41,038 bases of DNA, taken from the NCBI GenBank assembly GCA_913055675.1, contig CAJXKY010000020.1:1-41038 (forward strand), in the 5' to 3' direction. Source of the stretch: an uncultured Halanaerobiales bacterium (GTDB taxonomy: Bacteria; Bacillota; Halanaerobiia; Halanaerobiales; M55B127). Of the stretch, positions 1-10,888 are shown one piece after another; positions within the stretch are counted from its first letter, which is position 1, and every line of letters begins with the position of its first letter. The notes beneath the pieces were generated by a model. The model searched no databases. It worked only from the letters and a program-made list of their open reading frames with translations, and was not told the DNA's origin. Made by a program: the position numbers and the translations under genes.

Positions 1-2
1 AT

Positions 3-161
3 AAATTCATTAGAAGATTTCTTCCTAAAGGGACAAGTTTTAAAGGTATATCTAGAAACTTTGTAAAATACATCCAAAATTTTATTAATACTTATCCCAG
101 GAAGATGTTTAATTTCAAGACATCACTGCAGTTATTTCAACATGCTAAAGGGGTTATCTAG
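3..161 (+). CDS. IS30-family transposase, C-terminal fragment cut by the window edge
   Basis: The open frame runs in from the left edge and ends at TAG 159-161, giving 52 visible residues. It reads as the end of an IS30-type DDE transposase: the pattern 'xKFIRRFLPKGTSF' followed about 20 residues later by 'INTYPRKMF' and 'LQLFQHA' matches the conserved tail of that family, which carries the last catalytic acidic region just upstream, outside the window. Whether the rest of the gene is intact cannot be seen. It sits about 160 bp from tRNA-Pro, on the opposite strand to that tRNA. Family assignment is from remembered motifs; the fragment is short but distinctive. Confidence 0.75.
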   Translation, partial: KFIRRFLPKGTSFKGISRNFVKYIQNFINTYPRKMFNFKTSLQLFQHAKGVI

Positions 162-197
162 TCCAATTCGGGCTTATCCAGGATCAAAACCATAAAA

Positions 198-220
198 CCG
201 TGCATTAAACCTTGCAATCT
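198..220. repeat. possible right terminal inverted repeat of the IS30 element
   Basis: Downstream of the transposase stop, the segment at 198-220 (CCGTGCATTAAACC then TTGCAATCT) has the length and the TGCA/TTGCA make-up seen at some IS30-family ends, and it lies about 40-60 bp after the stop as expected. The left end is outside the window, so the repeat cannot be paired. Confidence 0.3.
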
Positions 221-319
221 AAACAATCTAAATTTAAGAATATAACTATTTAACTGTCCTTTAATAACATGCAATTATAAGTAATTTATGTTATAATAAT
301 TAAGTATGAAAAGAAAAAA

Positions 320-396
320 TGGTCTGGCTACCCGGATTTGAACCGGGGACCTCTTGCTCCCGAAGCAAACGCGCTACCAAGCTGCGCTATAGCCAG
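320..396 (-). tRNA. tRNA-Pro, anticodon CGG
   Basis: A full cloverleaf folds on the minus strand: acceptor CTGGCTA/TAGCCAG, D arm GCGC/GCGC, anticodon stem TTTGC/GCAAG with loop TTCGGGA (anticodon CGG), T arm CCCGG/CCGGG with loop TTCAAAT, discriminator A and an encoded CCA. The total is 77 nt. A run of T follows the CCA and can end transcription. CGG reads only CCG codons, so this is a minor proline isoacceptor in an AT-rich genome. Confidence 0.96.
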
Positions 397-423
397 TAAT
401 AATGCTACTTTTAACTTGTTTTT

Positions 424-452
424 ATTATATCATTTAAATTTTCAAGAGTAAA
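424..452 (-). promoter_or_regulatory. sigma-A type promoter of tRNA-Pro
   Basis: On the minus strand TTTACT (447-452) and a perfect TATAAT (424-429) are 17 nt apart. The start point would fall about 20 nt before the mature tRNA 5' end. Confidence 0.6.
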
Positions 453-461
453 GATTGATGG

Positions 462-490
462 TTGTAGGAAAGTAAAATTTATTTTATAAT
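462..490 (+). promoter_or_regulatory. sigma-A type promoter of the pcrA-ligA-gatCAB run
   Basis: TTGTAG (462-467) and TATAAT (485-490) are 17 nt apart, about 30 nt before the first gene. No terminator-like hairpin was noticed between here and 8848, so this may serve all seven genes. Confidence 0.55.
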
Positions 491-518
491 AAAAAGAAAA
501 ATAGTTAGGGGATATTAA

Positions 519-956
519 ATGGTTGAAATAAATAGTGGAATATATGTATTAGAAATAAACCTGAAGAATGACAAATCTATTGAGATTGGTGCTTTGGGTT
601 TTAATGATTTTAAAGAAGGAAAATATTATTATATTGGTTCAGCACAGAGTAATTTAAAAAGTAGAATTGAAAGACATCTAAAATCTAATAAAAAATTTCA
701 TTGGCATATAGATTATTTACTTGATAAAGCTAAAATTGCTAATTATTATACAATTGAAGCAGAGAAAAAATATGAATGCAAGCTTTATAACTTTTTAAAA
801 GAACATAATTTTTTAGAAGCTCCAATTAAAGGTTTTGGGGCTAGTGACTGTAAATGTAAGGCACATTTACTTTATTCTAATAGCAAAATTGATTTAGGAG
901 ATCTAATAAAAGATTTTAAAGAACATATAATAAGAGAATCAGGAGTGAATAATTAA
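519..956 (+). CDS. GIY-YIG nuclease-fold protein, DUF123 type
   Basis: A 145-residue protein of the small DUF123 family, a branch of the GIY-YIG nuclease fold. The signature tripeptides are visible as GIY (residues 7-9) and YIG (about 38-40), followed by the arginine helix SRIERHLK (about 48-55) and the motif FHWHIDYLL. The C-terminal part has cysteines in GASDCKC that may bind metal. In some organisms this domain is fused to endonuclease III, so a role in DNA repair is plausible, and the partners here (pcrA and ligA follow directly) agree. No substrate is known to me. The ATG at 519 has GGGGAT about 10 nt upstream. The stop TAA overlaps the pcrA start (TAATG), which implies translational coupling. 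Confidence 0.8.
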   Translation: MVEINSGIYVLEINLKNDKSIEIGALGFNDFKEGKYYYIGSAQSNLKSRIERHLKSNKKFHWHIDYLLDKAKIANYYTIEAEKKYECKLYNFLKEHNFLEAPIKGFGASDCKCKAHLLYSNSKIDLGDLIKDFKEHIIRESGVNN

Positions 957-3124
957 TGGATAGAGCAGAAAAAATACTGAATAATTTAAATGAACAGCAA
1001 AAAAAGGCAGTAAAATTATATAAAGGCCCGGGATTAATTATTGCGGGTGCTGGTTCTGGTAAAACCAGGGTTTTAACAAATAGAATAGCATATTTAATGG
1101 AAGCATATGATGTAAAGCCCTTTAATATATTAGGCCTTACTTTTACTAACAAAGCAGCAGATGAGATGAAAGAAAGAGTTAAAAAAATGACAGGAAAAAA
1201 TGCAGCAGATATCTTTTTAGGAACTTTTCATTCATTTTGTGTTCGTATTTTAAGACGTGAAATAAATAGACTAGATTTTAATAGGAATTTTACTATTTAT
1301 GATTCATATGATCAGAAAAAATTAGTTAAAAATATATTAAAAGAACTAAATTATGATGTTAAAAAGTTTAAACCAGCTGCTGTTTTAAATAGGATTAGTA
1401 ATTCCAAAAATGAGTTAATTGAAGCAGCAAGTTATAAAAAAGATGCCTTAGGGTATTTTGAGAAAATAGTGGCAGCTGTTTATGAAAAATATGAAAGAAG
1501 ATTAAAAGGAAATAATGCTTTAGATTTTGATGATTTAATTATGAAAACAGTTCAATTATTTGTTGATTATCCTGAAGTTTTAAACTATTACCAGAATAGA
1601 TTTAAATATATATTAATTGATGAGTATCAAGATGTTAACTTTGCACAGTATAAATTTGCCCAGCTTTTATCTCGGGAACATAAAAATATTTTTGCGGTAG
1701 GAGACCCCGACCAAAGTATATATGCTTTTAGAGGAGCAGATATCAGAAATATTTTAAATTTTGAAGATGATTATCCTGATGCTAAGGTTATAAAATTAGA
1801 AGAAAACTACCGTTCACATAAAAAAATATTAGATATAGCGGATAATGTAATTAATAATAATAAAAACCGAGTACCTAAAAAATTAAAAGCTGCTCGAGGG
1901 CAGGGGGGAAGTGTATATTATAAGACACTTTCAACTGCTCAAAAAGAAGCTAATTTCATTGCCCAAAAAATGCAATCATTAAAAGGTGAATATACTTATA
2001 ATGATATGGCAGTCTTATATAGAACTAATGCACAATCTAGACAAATTGAGGATGTCATGATGAAATATGGAATTCCCTATCAAATTATTGGTGGTTTTAA
2101 ATTCTATGAACGTATGGAAGTAAAAGATATTTTAGCTTACTTAAAGTTAATTAATAATAATGTTGATAATTTAAGTTTTGAGAGAATAATTAATAGTCCT
2201 AAAAGAGGTATTGGGGCTGGAACTTTAAATAAGGTTCAAAAATATGCCGAAGATGAAAATCTAAGTTTATTGAAGGCAGCTAATAAGTCAAAAGCAAATC
2301 CATATTTGAGTGGTTCCTACCAGAATAGAGTTACTAACTTTGCAAATATGATAAATGAATTAATAGAAATTAATAACTCTAATGGACTAATAGAATTGTT
2401 TAATGACGTAATTGAAAAAACAGGTTATATCAATAAGTTAAAGAAAGAAAACACCTCAGAAGCTGAAAGAAGAATCGAAAATATTCAAGAGTTATATAAT
2501 GTTGTAGAAGAGCATATTAGAGAAGATGCTGATAATAACTTGAGTTCATTTTTAGAGGAAGTTTCTCTAGTTGCAGATGTAGATAACTTAGAAGAAAGCA
2601 GAGATATAGTAACCTTAATGACCTTTCATTCTGCAAAGGGATTAGAATTTCCAGTTGTTTACATGAGTGGTATGGAAGATGGAATATTTCCTCATGCAAA
2701 TTCTTTTGAAGAGGAAAATGGGATAGAAGAAGAAAGACGTCTTTGTTATGTCGGTATAACTAGGGCAGAAGATATCCTTTATTTAACAAATGCACGGATG
2801 AGAAGAAGATATGGTAGTGCTGAATATAATTCCCCTTCTAAATTCTTAGATGAAATCCCTTTTGAATTAATAGATAATAAAGAGGAAGAAGGAAAGAAAA
2901 AGCAAAAAACTTTTGAAGAAGAAGTGGAAGAATCAATTAATGTCAAAAATTATAATAATAAGACTCATAGATACAAAGTCGGTCAAGAAGTGGTACATAG
3001 CCGCTGGGGCCGGGGAGAAATAGTTGAAATTTCTGAAGGAAATGATTTAGAATTAACTATTGATTTTGGAAAAGGTTCTCCCAAGACTTTATTAGAAAAA
3101 TATGCTCCAATTCAAAGAGCATAA
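956..3124 (+). CDS. pcrA: ATP-dependent 3'-5' DNA helicase PcrA (UvrD/Rep family)
   Basis: A superfamily 1A helicase of 722 residues, the usual PcrA length. It unwinds DNA in nucleotide excision repair and rolling-circle replication and removes RecA and stalled polymerases. Visible motifs: Q motif LNEQQKKAV (11-19), Walker A AGAGSGKT (30-37), motif II DEYQD (about 222), motif III GDPDQSIYAFRGA, motif IV region LEENYRS, motif V TFHSAKGLEF and motif VI VGITRAE. The last 45 residues (VVHSRWGRGEI to the end) form the C-terminal Tudor-like domain that contacts RNA polymerase in PcrA. The start ATG overlaps the stop of the GIY-YIG gene, and ligA begins 21 nt downstream. The pcrA-ligA pairing is common in Firmicutes, which supports both names. 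Confidence 0.97.
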   Translation: MDRAEKILNNLNEQQKKAVKLYKGPGLIIAGAGSGKTRVLTNRIAYLMEAYDVKPFNILGLTFTNKAADEMKERVKKMTGKNAADIFLGTFHSFCVRILRREINRLDFNRNFTIYDSYDQKKLVKNILKELNYDVKKFKPAAVLNRISNSKNELIEAASYKKDALGYFEKIVAAVYEKYERRLKGNNALDFDDLIMKTVQLFVDYPEVLNYYQNRFKYILIDEYQDVNFAQYKFAQLLSREHKNIFAVGDPDQSIYAFRGADIRNILNFEDDYPDAKVIKLEENYRSHKKILDIADNVINNNKNRVPKKLKAARGQGGSVYYKTLSTAQKEANFIAQKMQSLKGEYTYNDMAVLYRTNAQSRQIEDVMMKYGIPYQIIGGFKFYERMEVKDILAYLKLINNNVDNLSFERIINSPKRGIGAGTLNKVQKYAEDENLSLLKAANKSKANPYLSGSYQNRVTNFANMINELIEINNSNGLIELFNDVIEKTGYINKLKKENTSEAERRIENIQELYNVVEEHIREDADNNLSSFLEEVSLVADVDNLEESRDIVTLMTFHSAKGLEFPVVYMSGMEDGIFPHANSFEEENGIEEERRLCYVGITRAEDILYLTNARMRRRYGSAEYNSPSKFLDEIPFELIDNKEEEGKKKQKTFEEEVEESINVKNYNNKTHRYKVGQEVVHSRWGRGEIVEISEGNDLELTIDFGKGSPKTLLEKYAPIQRA

Positions 3125-3145
3125 CTGTTTAGGAGGGAAATTTAA

Positions 3146-5155
<2,010 letters not shown>

Positions 5156-5156
5156 T

Positions 5157-5573
5157 TTGCCTGATTGGGAATTTTTTAAATATGCTCTTGGGGTTTCAAT
5201 AATATCAGTAGTTTTGATAGCTATTTTAAATACCCAATATCTATGGCCCTGGGCAATTACTATTTTTATACTACAGTTAATAGCAGTATTTATTTCCCAC
5301 TGGTTAGTAACTATGGTAAGAACTAAATATACAAAAAGCAGATATTTAGCACCGGGTTTTTTACTTTATAGAAGATATTTTGCATTTGCCCTGACCCTTT
5401 ATTTACTGATGGGAGTATTTGGAGTGATTGAAGGTAGTGCTGGGAAATTATTTTTTAGTCTTTTTGTAGTAGGAATTATGGGTATCGGATTAAGTTTAGT
5501 TTTAAGAATTATGGTTGCCGGAAATCTATTAGACAGATTCAAAGATGAAAAAGACAAAGATAATAGGGAGTGA
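5157..5573 (+). CDS. small membrane protein of unknown function
   Basis: A 138-residue protein I do not recognise. It has about four hydrophobic segments (approximately residues 8-25, 30-50, 72-90 and 97-117), a basic loop between the second and third (MVRTKYTKSRYLAPGFLLYRRY) and a charged tail ending DRFKDEKDKDNRE. The pattern fits an integral membrane protein with no visible catalytic motif. The TTG start at 5157 is well supported by AAAGGAGG 7 nt upstream inside the end of ligA. It sits between ligA and gatC, and nothing in the context explains a role there. Confidence 0.6.
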   Translation: MPDWEFFKYALGVSIISVVLIAILNTQYLWPWAITIFILQLIAVFISHWLVTMVRTKYTKSRYLAPGFLLYRRYFAFALTLYLLMGVFGVIEGSAGKLFFSLFVVGIMGIGLSLVLRIMVAGNLLDRFKDEKDKDNRE

Positions 5574-5579
5574 TAAGCA

Positions 5580-5873
5580 TTGATTAATGAAGAAGAAGTA
5601 AAAAAAATTGCGGATTTAGCAAGTCTTAAATTAAGTGAAGAAGAAACTAAAACCTTTGCAAAGCAGTTAAGTGATATTGTTGATTATGTCGAAAAACTAG
5701 ATGAGTTAGATACTGACGATATTGTGCCAACTGCATATACGATTCCTGTTAAAAATGTATTAAGAAAAGACGAAGTAGAAGAATCTCTAGATATAGAAAA
5801 AGTTCTTAAAAATGCTCCAGAAGAACTGGATAACCAATTTAGAGTTCCCAAAATAATGGATGAAGACAACTAA
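5580..5873 (+). CDS. gatC: Asp/Glu-tRNA amidotransferase subunit C
   Basis: A 97-residue GatC, the small subunit that wraps around GatA and GatB and stabilises the complex that converts Glu-tRNA(Gln) and Asp-tRNA(Asn) to the amidated forms. Typical features: start INEEEVKKIADLASLKLSEEE, the central LSDIVDYVEKLDELDTDDI, and C-terminal NAPEELDNQFRVPKIM. The start is TTG 5580 behind GGGAG at about 9 nt. No ATG is in frame nearby. gatA follows after 18 nt. Confidence 0.95.
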   Translation: MINEEEVKKIADLASLKLSEEETKTFAKQLSDIVDYVEKLDELDTDDIVPTAYTIPVKNVLRKDEVEESLDIEKVLKNAPEELDNQFRVPKIMDEDN

Positions 5874-5891
5874 GGAGGTGGAGAATAGATA

Positions 5892-7343
5892 ATGAAATTA
5901 TATACAAGAACACTCAGTGATTTAAAAGAAATGTTAGTAGAAGAAAGAGTGAAATTAGATGATATTTATGAATCAATTTCATATAGAGTTAAAAATGTTG
6001 AACCATTAGTTAAAGCATATGTAAATCAAAATGAAGAGATTGATTTAGATGAATTAGATGAAAAGGATTATGAAGATACCTATTTAAAAGGATTACCGAT
6101 TGCAATTAAAGATAATATGTCTACCGAAAATCTTAAAACAACTTGTTCTTCAAAAATGTTAGAAGATTATGTACCTCCCTATAATGCTACTGTTGTAAAT
6201 AAGATTAAAGAAGCCGGTGGCATTATAACTGGAAAAACAAACATGGATGAGTTTGCTATGGGATCATCTACTGAAAACTCCGCTTTTAATCCAACTGTTA
6301 ATCCATGGGGAAAAAACAGAGTTCCCGGTGGTTCCAGTGGTGGTTCTGCAGCAGCAGTAGCAGCTGGTATGGCTCCTGTAGCCTTAGGATCTGATACAGG
6401 TGGATCAATTAGACAGCCGGCTTCCTTTTGTGGAGTAGTAGGATTAAAACCTACTTATGGTGCTGTTTCAAGATATGGTCTTGTGGCATTTGCTTCATCA
6501 TTAGATCAAATTGGACCACTTGCTCGCAATGTTGATGATATTGCGTTAATGATGAATGTAATTGCTGGAAATGATGAAAAAGACTCCACTTGTGTAGATA
6601 GAACATATCCAGATTTTACTGAATATCTTAAAAATGATGTGGAAGGATATAAAATAGGAATTCCAAATCAATATTTTGAGATGGATATCGATGATGAAGT
6701 TAAAGAATCTGTGATGAATGCTGTTAAACAGTTAGAAAAAGCAGGAGCAAAAGTTGAAAAAGTAGATGTCACTGGAGCCGAATATGCTCTCGCTGCTTAT
6801 TATATTATTGCTACTGCAGAAGCCAGTTCAAACTTAGCTAGGTATGATGGAGTACGTTATGGATTGAGAGCAGAAGATGCAAATAATTTAAATGATATGT
6901 TTACTGAAACTAGACAACAAGGTTTTGGTGAAGAAGTAAAAAGACGTATTATGCTTGGTACCTATGTATTAAGTGCTGGTTATTATGATGATTACTACTT
7001 AAAAGCACAAAAAGTAAGAACGCTAATAAAAAATGATTTTGATGAACTTTTTGAAGAATATGATCTAATAGTATCTCCTACTACACCCACAACAGCTTTT
7101 GAAATTGGTGAAAAACGCGATCCCTTAGAAATGTATGCAGCCGATATCTTTACAGTACCTGTAAACATTGCAGGTATTCCTGCCATTTCAGTACCATGTG
7201 GTTTTGATAATAAAGGATTACCGATTGGTATTCAACTAATGGGTCCTCACTTTAAAGAAGAAAAATTAATACAGGCAGCATATTCGTTAGAAAAAATACT
7301 AGATTTAGATATAGATTATCCTGATTTAGAGATGGAGGTGTAA
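5892..7343 (+). CDS. gatA: Asp/Glu-tRNA amidotransferase subunit A
   Basis: A 483-residue amidase that releases ammonia from glutamine for the GatB active site. The Ser-cisSer-Lys triad is visible as K73 (IKDN), S148 (in PGGSSGGS) and S172 (GGSIRQPA). The spacings of 75 and 24 residues are those of known GatA proteins. Length is normal and the glycine/serine-rich signature is intact. It begins at ATG 5892 behind AAGGAGGTGG. Only two bases separate its stop from the gatB start, so the subunits are made together. Confidence 0.97.
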   Translation: MKLYTRTLSDLKEMLVEERVKLDDIYESISYRVKNVEPLVKAYVNQNEEIDLDELDEKDYEDTYLKGLPIAIKDNMSTENLKTTCSSKMLEDYVPPYNATVVNKIKEAGGIITGKTNMDEFAMGSSTENSAFNPTVNPWGKNRVPGGSSGGSAAAVAAGMAPVALGSDTGGSIRQPASFCGVVGLKPTYGAVSRYGLVAFASSLDQIGPLARNVDDIALMMNVIAGNDEKDSTCVDRTYPDFTEYLKNDVEGYKIGIPNQYFEMDIDDEVKESVMNAVKQLEKAGAKVEKVDVTGAEYALAAYYIIATAEASSNLARYDGVRYGLRAEDANNLNDMFTETRQQGFGEEVKRRIMLGTYVLSAGYYDDYYLKAQKVRTLIKNDFDELFEEYDLIVSPTTPTTAFEIGEKRDPLEMYAADIFTVPVNIAGIPAISVPCGFDNKGLPIGIQLMGPHFKEEKLIQAAYSLEKILDLDIDYPDLEMEV

Positions 7344-7345
7344 AG

Positions 7346-8794
7346 ATGGATAATAAATTTGAAACTGTAATTGGTCTTGAAGTACATGTCCAATTAGATA
7401 CAGATTCTAAAATATTTTGTTCATGTAGTACCGAATTTGGAAAAGAACCCAATACAAACACCTGCCCAGTCTGTTTAGGACTTCCGGGTACTTTACCGGT
7501 ATTAAATAAAAAGGCGGTTGATTACCTTGTTATGACTGGTTTAGCCCTAAATTGTGATATTGCATCATATAGTAAGTTTGATCGTAAAAACTATTTCTAT
7601 CCTGATTTGCCTAAGGCTTATCAAATTTCACAGTATGATTTACCATTGGCTAAAGATGGATATATAGAAGTTGAAACAGAAGAAGGAACTCACAAAATTG
7701 GAATAACTAGAATACATCTTGAAGAAGATGCGGGAAAATTAATTCATGAAGGTAGTATTGATAAGTCTTCGGGTAGTCTTGTTGATTATAATAGAACTGG
7801 AGTTCCCTTAGCTGAAATCGTAAGTGAACCTGATATCAGAACACCTGCTCAGGCGCGAGAATATTTAAACTATTTAAAAAAGACTCTTGAATACTTAGGA
7901 GTATCTGATTGTAATATGGAAGAAGGCTCTTTGCGCTGTGATGCGAACATATCTTTACGTCCGCGCGGGCAAGAACAATTTGGTACCAAAGTAGAATTAA
8001 AAAATATGAACTCTTTTAAAGCTATCGAAAAAGCTTTAGCTTATGAACAAAAAAGACAAAGAAAATTAATTGATAATACTGATGAAATAATACAGGAAAC
8101 AAGAACCTGGGATGAAGATAAAAATAAAACAATCTCAATGCGTGGTAAAGAAGAAGCAAATGATTATAGATATTTCCCAGAACCTGATCTAGTTCCTTTA
8201 GAAATTAATGAAAATTGGGCTGAAGAAATTAGAGAACGTTTACCTGAGATGCCTTCAGTAAGAAAAAATAGATTTATAAAAGAATATGAAATACCAGAAT
8301 ATGATGCTGATGTATTAACTGATAGTAGAGAATTGGCCGATTTATTCGAAGAATGTGTGACTGAATATAATGATCCTAAAGAGGTAAGTAACTGGATTAT
8401 GGGAGAGTTTTTAAGGTTAGTAAATGAAGAAAAAATGGAAGTTGGAGATACCAAAATAACCGGTCAATTACTTGGTAAGATGCTCAAGATGATGGACGAG
8501 GATGTAATAAGTTCTAAAATAGCAAAGACCGTTTTTGAAGAGATGTTCCATACTGGAAAAGATCCAGAAAAAATAGTTGAAGAAAAAGGCTTAAAACAAA
8601 TAAGTGATGAAGATAAACTAGAAACTATTGTTGAAAATATAATTGAAGAAAATCCTGATGCAGTAGAAGATATCAAAAATGGGAAAGATAAAGCTATTGG
8701 ATATCTTGTTGGTCAAGTTATGAAAGAAACTAAAGGTAAAGCTAATCCACAAATGGTTAATCAGATGTTTAGAGATAAGATTAGTGAATTATAA
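7346..8794 (+). CDS. gatB: Asp/Glu-tRNA amidotransferase subunit B
   Basis: A 482-residue GatB, which phosphorylates the tRNA-bound Glu or Asp and accepts ammonia from GatA. Diagnostic stretches are GLEVHVQLDT (10-19), a zinc site with C25, C27, C40 and C43, the DYNRTGVPLAEIVSEPD motif, and FPEPDLVPL. The C-terminal tRNA-binding YqeY-like domain ends IKNGKDKAIGYLVGQVMKETKGKANP. It starts at ATG 7346 behind GGAGGT. It is the last gene of the run: a terminator follows at 8848. Presence of GatCAB implies that Gln-tRNA and/or Asn-tRNA is made indirectly. Confidence 0.97.
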   Translation: MDNKFETVIGLEVHVQLDTDSKIFCSCSTEFGKEPNTNTCPVCLGLPGTLPVLNKKAVDYLVMTGLALNCDIASYSKFDRKNYFYPDLPKAYQISQYDLPLAKDGYIEVETEEGTHKIGITRIHLEEDAGKLIHEGSIDKSSGSLVDYNRTGVPLAEIVSEPDIRTPAQAREYLNYLKKTLEYLGVSDCNMEEGSLRCDANISLRPRGQEQFGTKVELKNMNSFKAIEKALAYEQKRQRKLIDNTDEIIQETRTWDEDKNKTISMRGKEEANDYRYFPEPDLVPLEINENWAEEIRERLPEMPSVRKNRFIKEYEIPEYDADVLTDSRELADLFEECVTEYNDPKEVSNWIMGEFLRLVNEEKMEVGDTKITGQLLGKMLKMMDEDVISSKIAKTVFEEMFHTGKDPEKIVEEKGLKQISDEDKLETIVENIIEENPDAVEDIKNGKDKAIGYLVGQVMKETKGKANPQMVNQMFRDKISEL

Positions 8795-8847
8795 GTATAT
8801 TGTTCTTTAAATATAATATTTTTCACTGTTGATATTATTAAAAAGTA

Positions 8848-8879
8848 CCTTGATGGGGGTTCCTCATCAAGGCTTTTTT
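8848..8879 (+). terminator. intrinsic terminator after gatB
   Basis: An 8-bp stem CCTTGATG / CATCAAGG with a 9-nt loop is followed by CTTTTTT. Confidence 0.9.
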
Positions 8880-8919
8880 CTATATTGTTAAATATTTAAA
8901 TATTGAAAGGGGCATTAAA

Positions 8920-10092
8920 ATGACTATATTAATCAAAAATGCTGAGATATATAATCCTGAATATTTGGGAGTAAAAGATCTTCTAGTCATTAATGATAAA
9001 ATAGAAAAAATTGAAGATGATATTGATAAAGATAAAGTCAAAAGTATTCTTAATTGTGAAATTGTTGATGCAAAAGATAAATATGTTGTGCCTGGCTTTA
9101 TAGATAGTCATCAACACTTTTTAGGTGGTGGTGGAGAAGGTGGTTTTAAAACCAGAACTCCAGAAATTCAGCTTTCAGATATTGTTAAAGGTGGGGTAAC
9201 AACTGCAATTGGTTGTTTAGGAACTGACAGTGTAACTCGGAATTTAAGATCATTATTAGCCAAAACGAGAGCTCTTGAAGAAGAGGGGATTACTACACAT
9301 ATGTATACTGGATCCTATCGAATCCCTGTAAATACCATAAATGAAGGAATTAGGGAAGACATTATTTTGGTTGATAAAATTTTAGGGGTTGGTGAGATAG
9401 CTATCGAAGATCATAGATCCTCTCAACCCACCTTTGAAGAATTTAAAAAAGTAGTCGCTGAAGCCAGTAATGGTGGAATGTTAGCAGGCAAAGCAGGTGT
9501 TGTAAATATACATATGGGTGGAGGGAAAAATGGATTAGGATTATTATATAAAATTATTGAAGAAGGAATTTTATCTCCTAAAAAAATGCTCCCTACTCAT
9601 GTGAATAGAAGTCAAGAATTACTTGAACAAGGAAGAGATTATGCTAAAATTGGTGGGATAATTGATCTTACAACAAGTTCTTCAAAAAAAGTACAAGATA
9701 AAAATCAGTGTGCTTCTGATTTGAAATATCTACTTGAAGAAAATGTTCCTTATAAAAACATAACTCTTAGTTCTGATGCCCAAGGTAGTTTGCCAAAATT
9801 TGATGATAATGGAGTTATGACCGGTATGAAAATAGGTAAAGTAACTTCGCTTTTTGAAACAGTTAGAAGCGCTGTTTTAGATTATGATATAAATTTAGAA
9901 ATTGCTTTATCTATAATCACGAAAAATGTGGCACAAATATTACAACTTGATTCAAAAGGTGTCATAAAAGAAGATAAAGATGCCGATTTAGTTTTAATAG
10001 ATCGGGATGACTTAAAAATGGATACAGTTATAGCAAGAGGTAATATATTATTTGAAAATAAGAAGCCGATTATAAAAGGAACATTTGAATAA
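8920..10092 (+). CDS. iadA: isoaspartyl (beta-aspartyl) dipeptidase
   Basis: A 390-residue zinc amidohydrolase that cleaves beta-aspartyl dipeptides, products of protein damage or cyanophycin turnover. Metal ligands line up with those remembered for the E. coli enzyme: H64 and H66 (SHQH), H198 (NIHMGGG), H227 (THVNR) and D286 (SSDAQGS). The signatures GGGGEGG and TRTPE follow the first metal site. The bridging position that is a carbamylated lysine in E. coli IadA is here E159 (GVGEIAIEDHRSSQ), a variant I believe occurs in other Firmicutes. No signal peptide is seen, so it should be cytoplasmic. It stands alone between two terminators, behind AAAGGGG. Confidence 0.92.
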   Translation: MTILIKNAEIYNPEYLGVKDLLVINDKIEKIEDDIDKDKVKSILNCEIVDAKDKYVVPGFIDSHQHFLGGGGEGGFKTRTPEIQLSDIVKGGVTTAIGCLGTDSVTRNLRSLLAKTRALEEEGITTHMYTGSYRIPVNTINEGIREDIILVDKILGVGEIAIEDHRSSQPTFEEFKKVVAEASNGGMLAGKAGVVNIHMGGGKNGLGLLYKIIEEGILSPKKMLPTHVNRSQELLEQGRDYAKIGGIIDLTTSSSKKVQDKNQCASDLKYLLEENVPYKNITLSSDAQGSLPKFDDNGVMTGMKIGKVTSLFETVRSAVLDYDINLEIALSIITKNVAQILQLDSKGVIKEDKDADLVLIDRDDLKMDTVIARGNILFENKKPIIKGTFE

Positions 10093-10165
10093 AACTTGTG
10101 TCCAAAAAAATATTTGATATTTCTTAATAATGATCTTTGAAATATCCAAGTTTGTCAATTTAATT

Positions 10166-10195
10166 GACAGCCCAAAATATTGGGTTGTCTTTTTT
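10166..10195 (+). terminator. intrinsic terminator after iadA
   Basis: Stem GACAGCCCAA / TTGGGTTGTC (10 bp, one G-T pair) with loop AATA is followed by TTTTTT. Confidence 0.88.
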
Positions 10196-10214
10196 ATCAG
10201 ATATGTATTATAAT
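10185..10214 (+). promoter_or_regulatory. sigma-A type promoter of the NUDIX gene
   Basis: TTGTCT (10185-10190, inside the terminator arm) and TATAAT (10209-10214) are 18 nt apart, about 35 nt before the start codon. Confidence 0.5.
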
Positions 10215-10249
10215 ATAATAAATAAACGAAGTAAAATTGAGGTGTAATT

Positions 10250-10867
10250 ATGTATAAAGATCTAATAAAGAAGAGAATAAAAAATAGTAGAATTAAACCG
10301 ATGGGAGTAAAAGGAAAATATGCAATTTTTGTACCTATTATAGAGATTGAGGATAGACTACATTTGTTATATGAAATAAGAGCAGAAGAGATGGGTACTC
10401 AACCTGGCGAAGTATCTTTTCCAGGTGGTAGAATTGAACCAGGAGAAACTGCAAGAGATGCTGCTGTAAGAGAAACCGAAGAAGAATTAGGAATTGATGG
10501 CTCCAATATAGAATTATTTGGACAACTTGATTATTTAATTCCACCTTTTAATATAGCTCTTTATCCATATGTAGGCCATCTTAAGATATCGGGTTTAGAT
10601 GAACTTAATATTAATAAAGCGGAAGTAAAGGAAATATTCACTGTTCCTATAAATTATTTTTTAGAAAACGAACCAGAAACTCATGTTATTAGTTGTAGGC
10701 ATAAAGTAAATGAAAATTTTCCTTATCACTTAATCAGAGATGGGAAGGATTATGATTGGCGTGATTTCGAATACCCAGTAAACTTCTATAAATATAATGG
10801 TTATATTATCTGGGGCATGACTGCCCGATTTACAACGAATTTAATTAATAAAATAAAAAATAAATAA
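10250..10867 (+). CDS. NUDIX hydrolase, CoA pyrophosphatase type
   Basis: A 205-residue NUDIX enzyme. The full NUDIX box is visible at about residues 63-85 (GGRIEPGET followed by REtEEELGI), with the metal-binding REXXEE core. Just before it, LLYEIRAEEMGTQPGEVSFPGG matches the motif typical of the NudL/CoA pyrophosphatase subfamily, which splits coenzyme A into phosphopantetheine and 3',5'-ADP. That substrate is inferred from the subfamily motif. Length is normal. ATG 10250 has GAGGTG upstream. The PspC-domain gene follows by 21 nt and may be cotranscribed. Confidence 0.85.
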   Translation: MYKDLIKKRIKNSRIKPMGVKGKYAIFVPIIEIEDRLHLLYEIRAEEMGTQPGEVSFPGGRIEPGETARDAAVRETEEELGIDGSNIELFGQLDYLIPPFNIALYPYVGHLKISGLDELNINKAEVKEIFTVPINYFLENEPETHVISCRHKVNENFPYHLIRDGKDYDWRDFEYPVNFYKYNGYIIWGMTARFTTNLINKIKNK

Positions 10868-10888
10868 GATGGAGGGGGAATATATATT

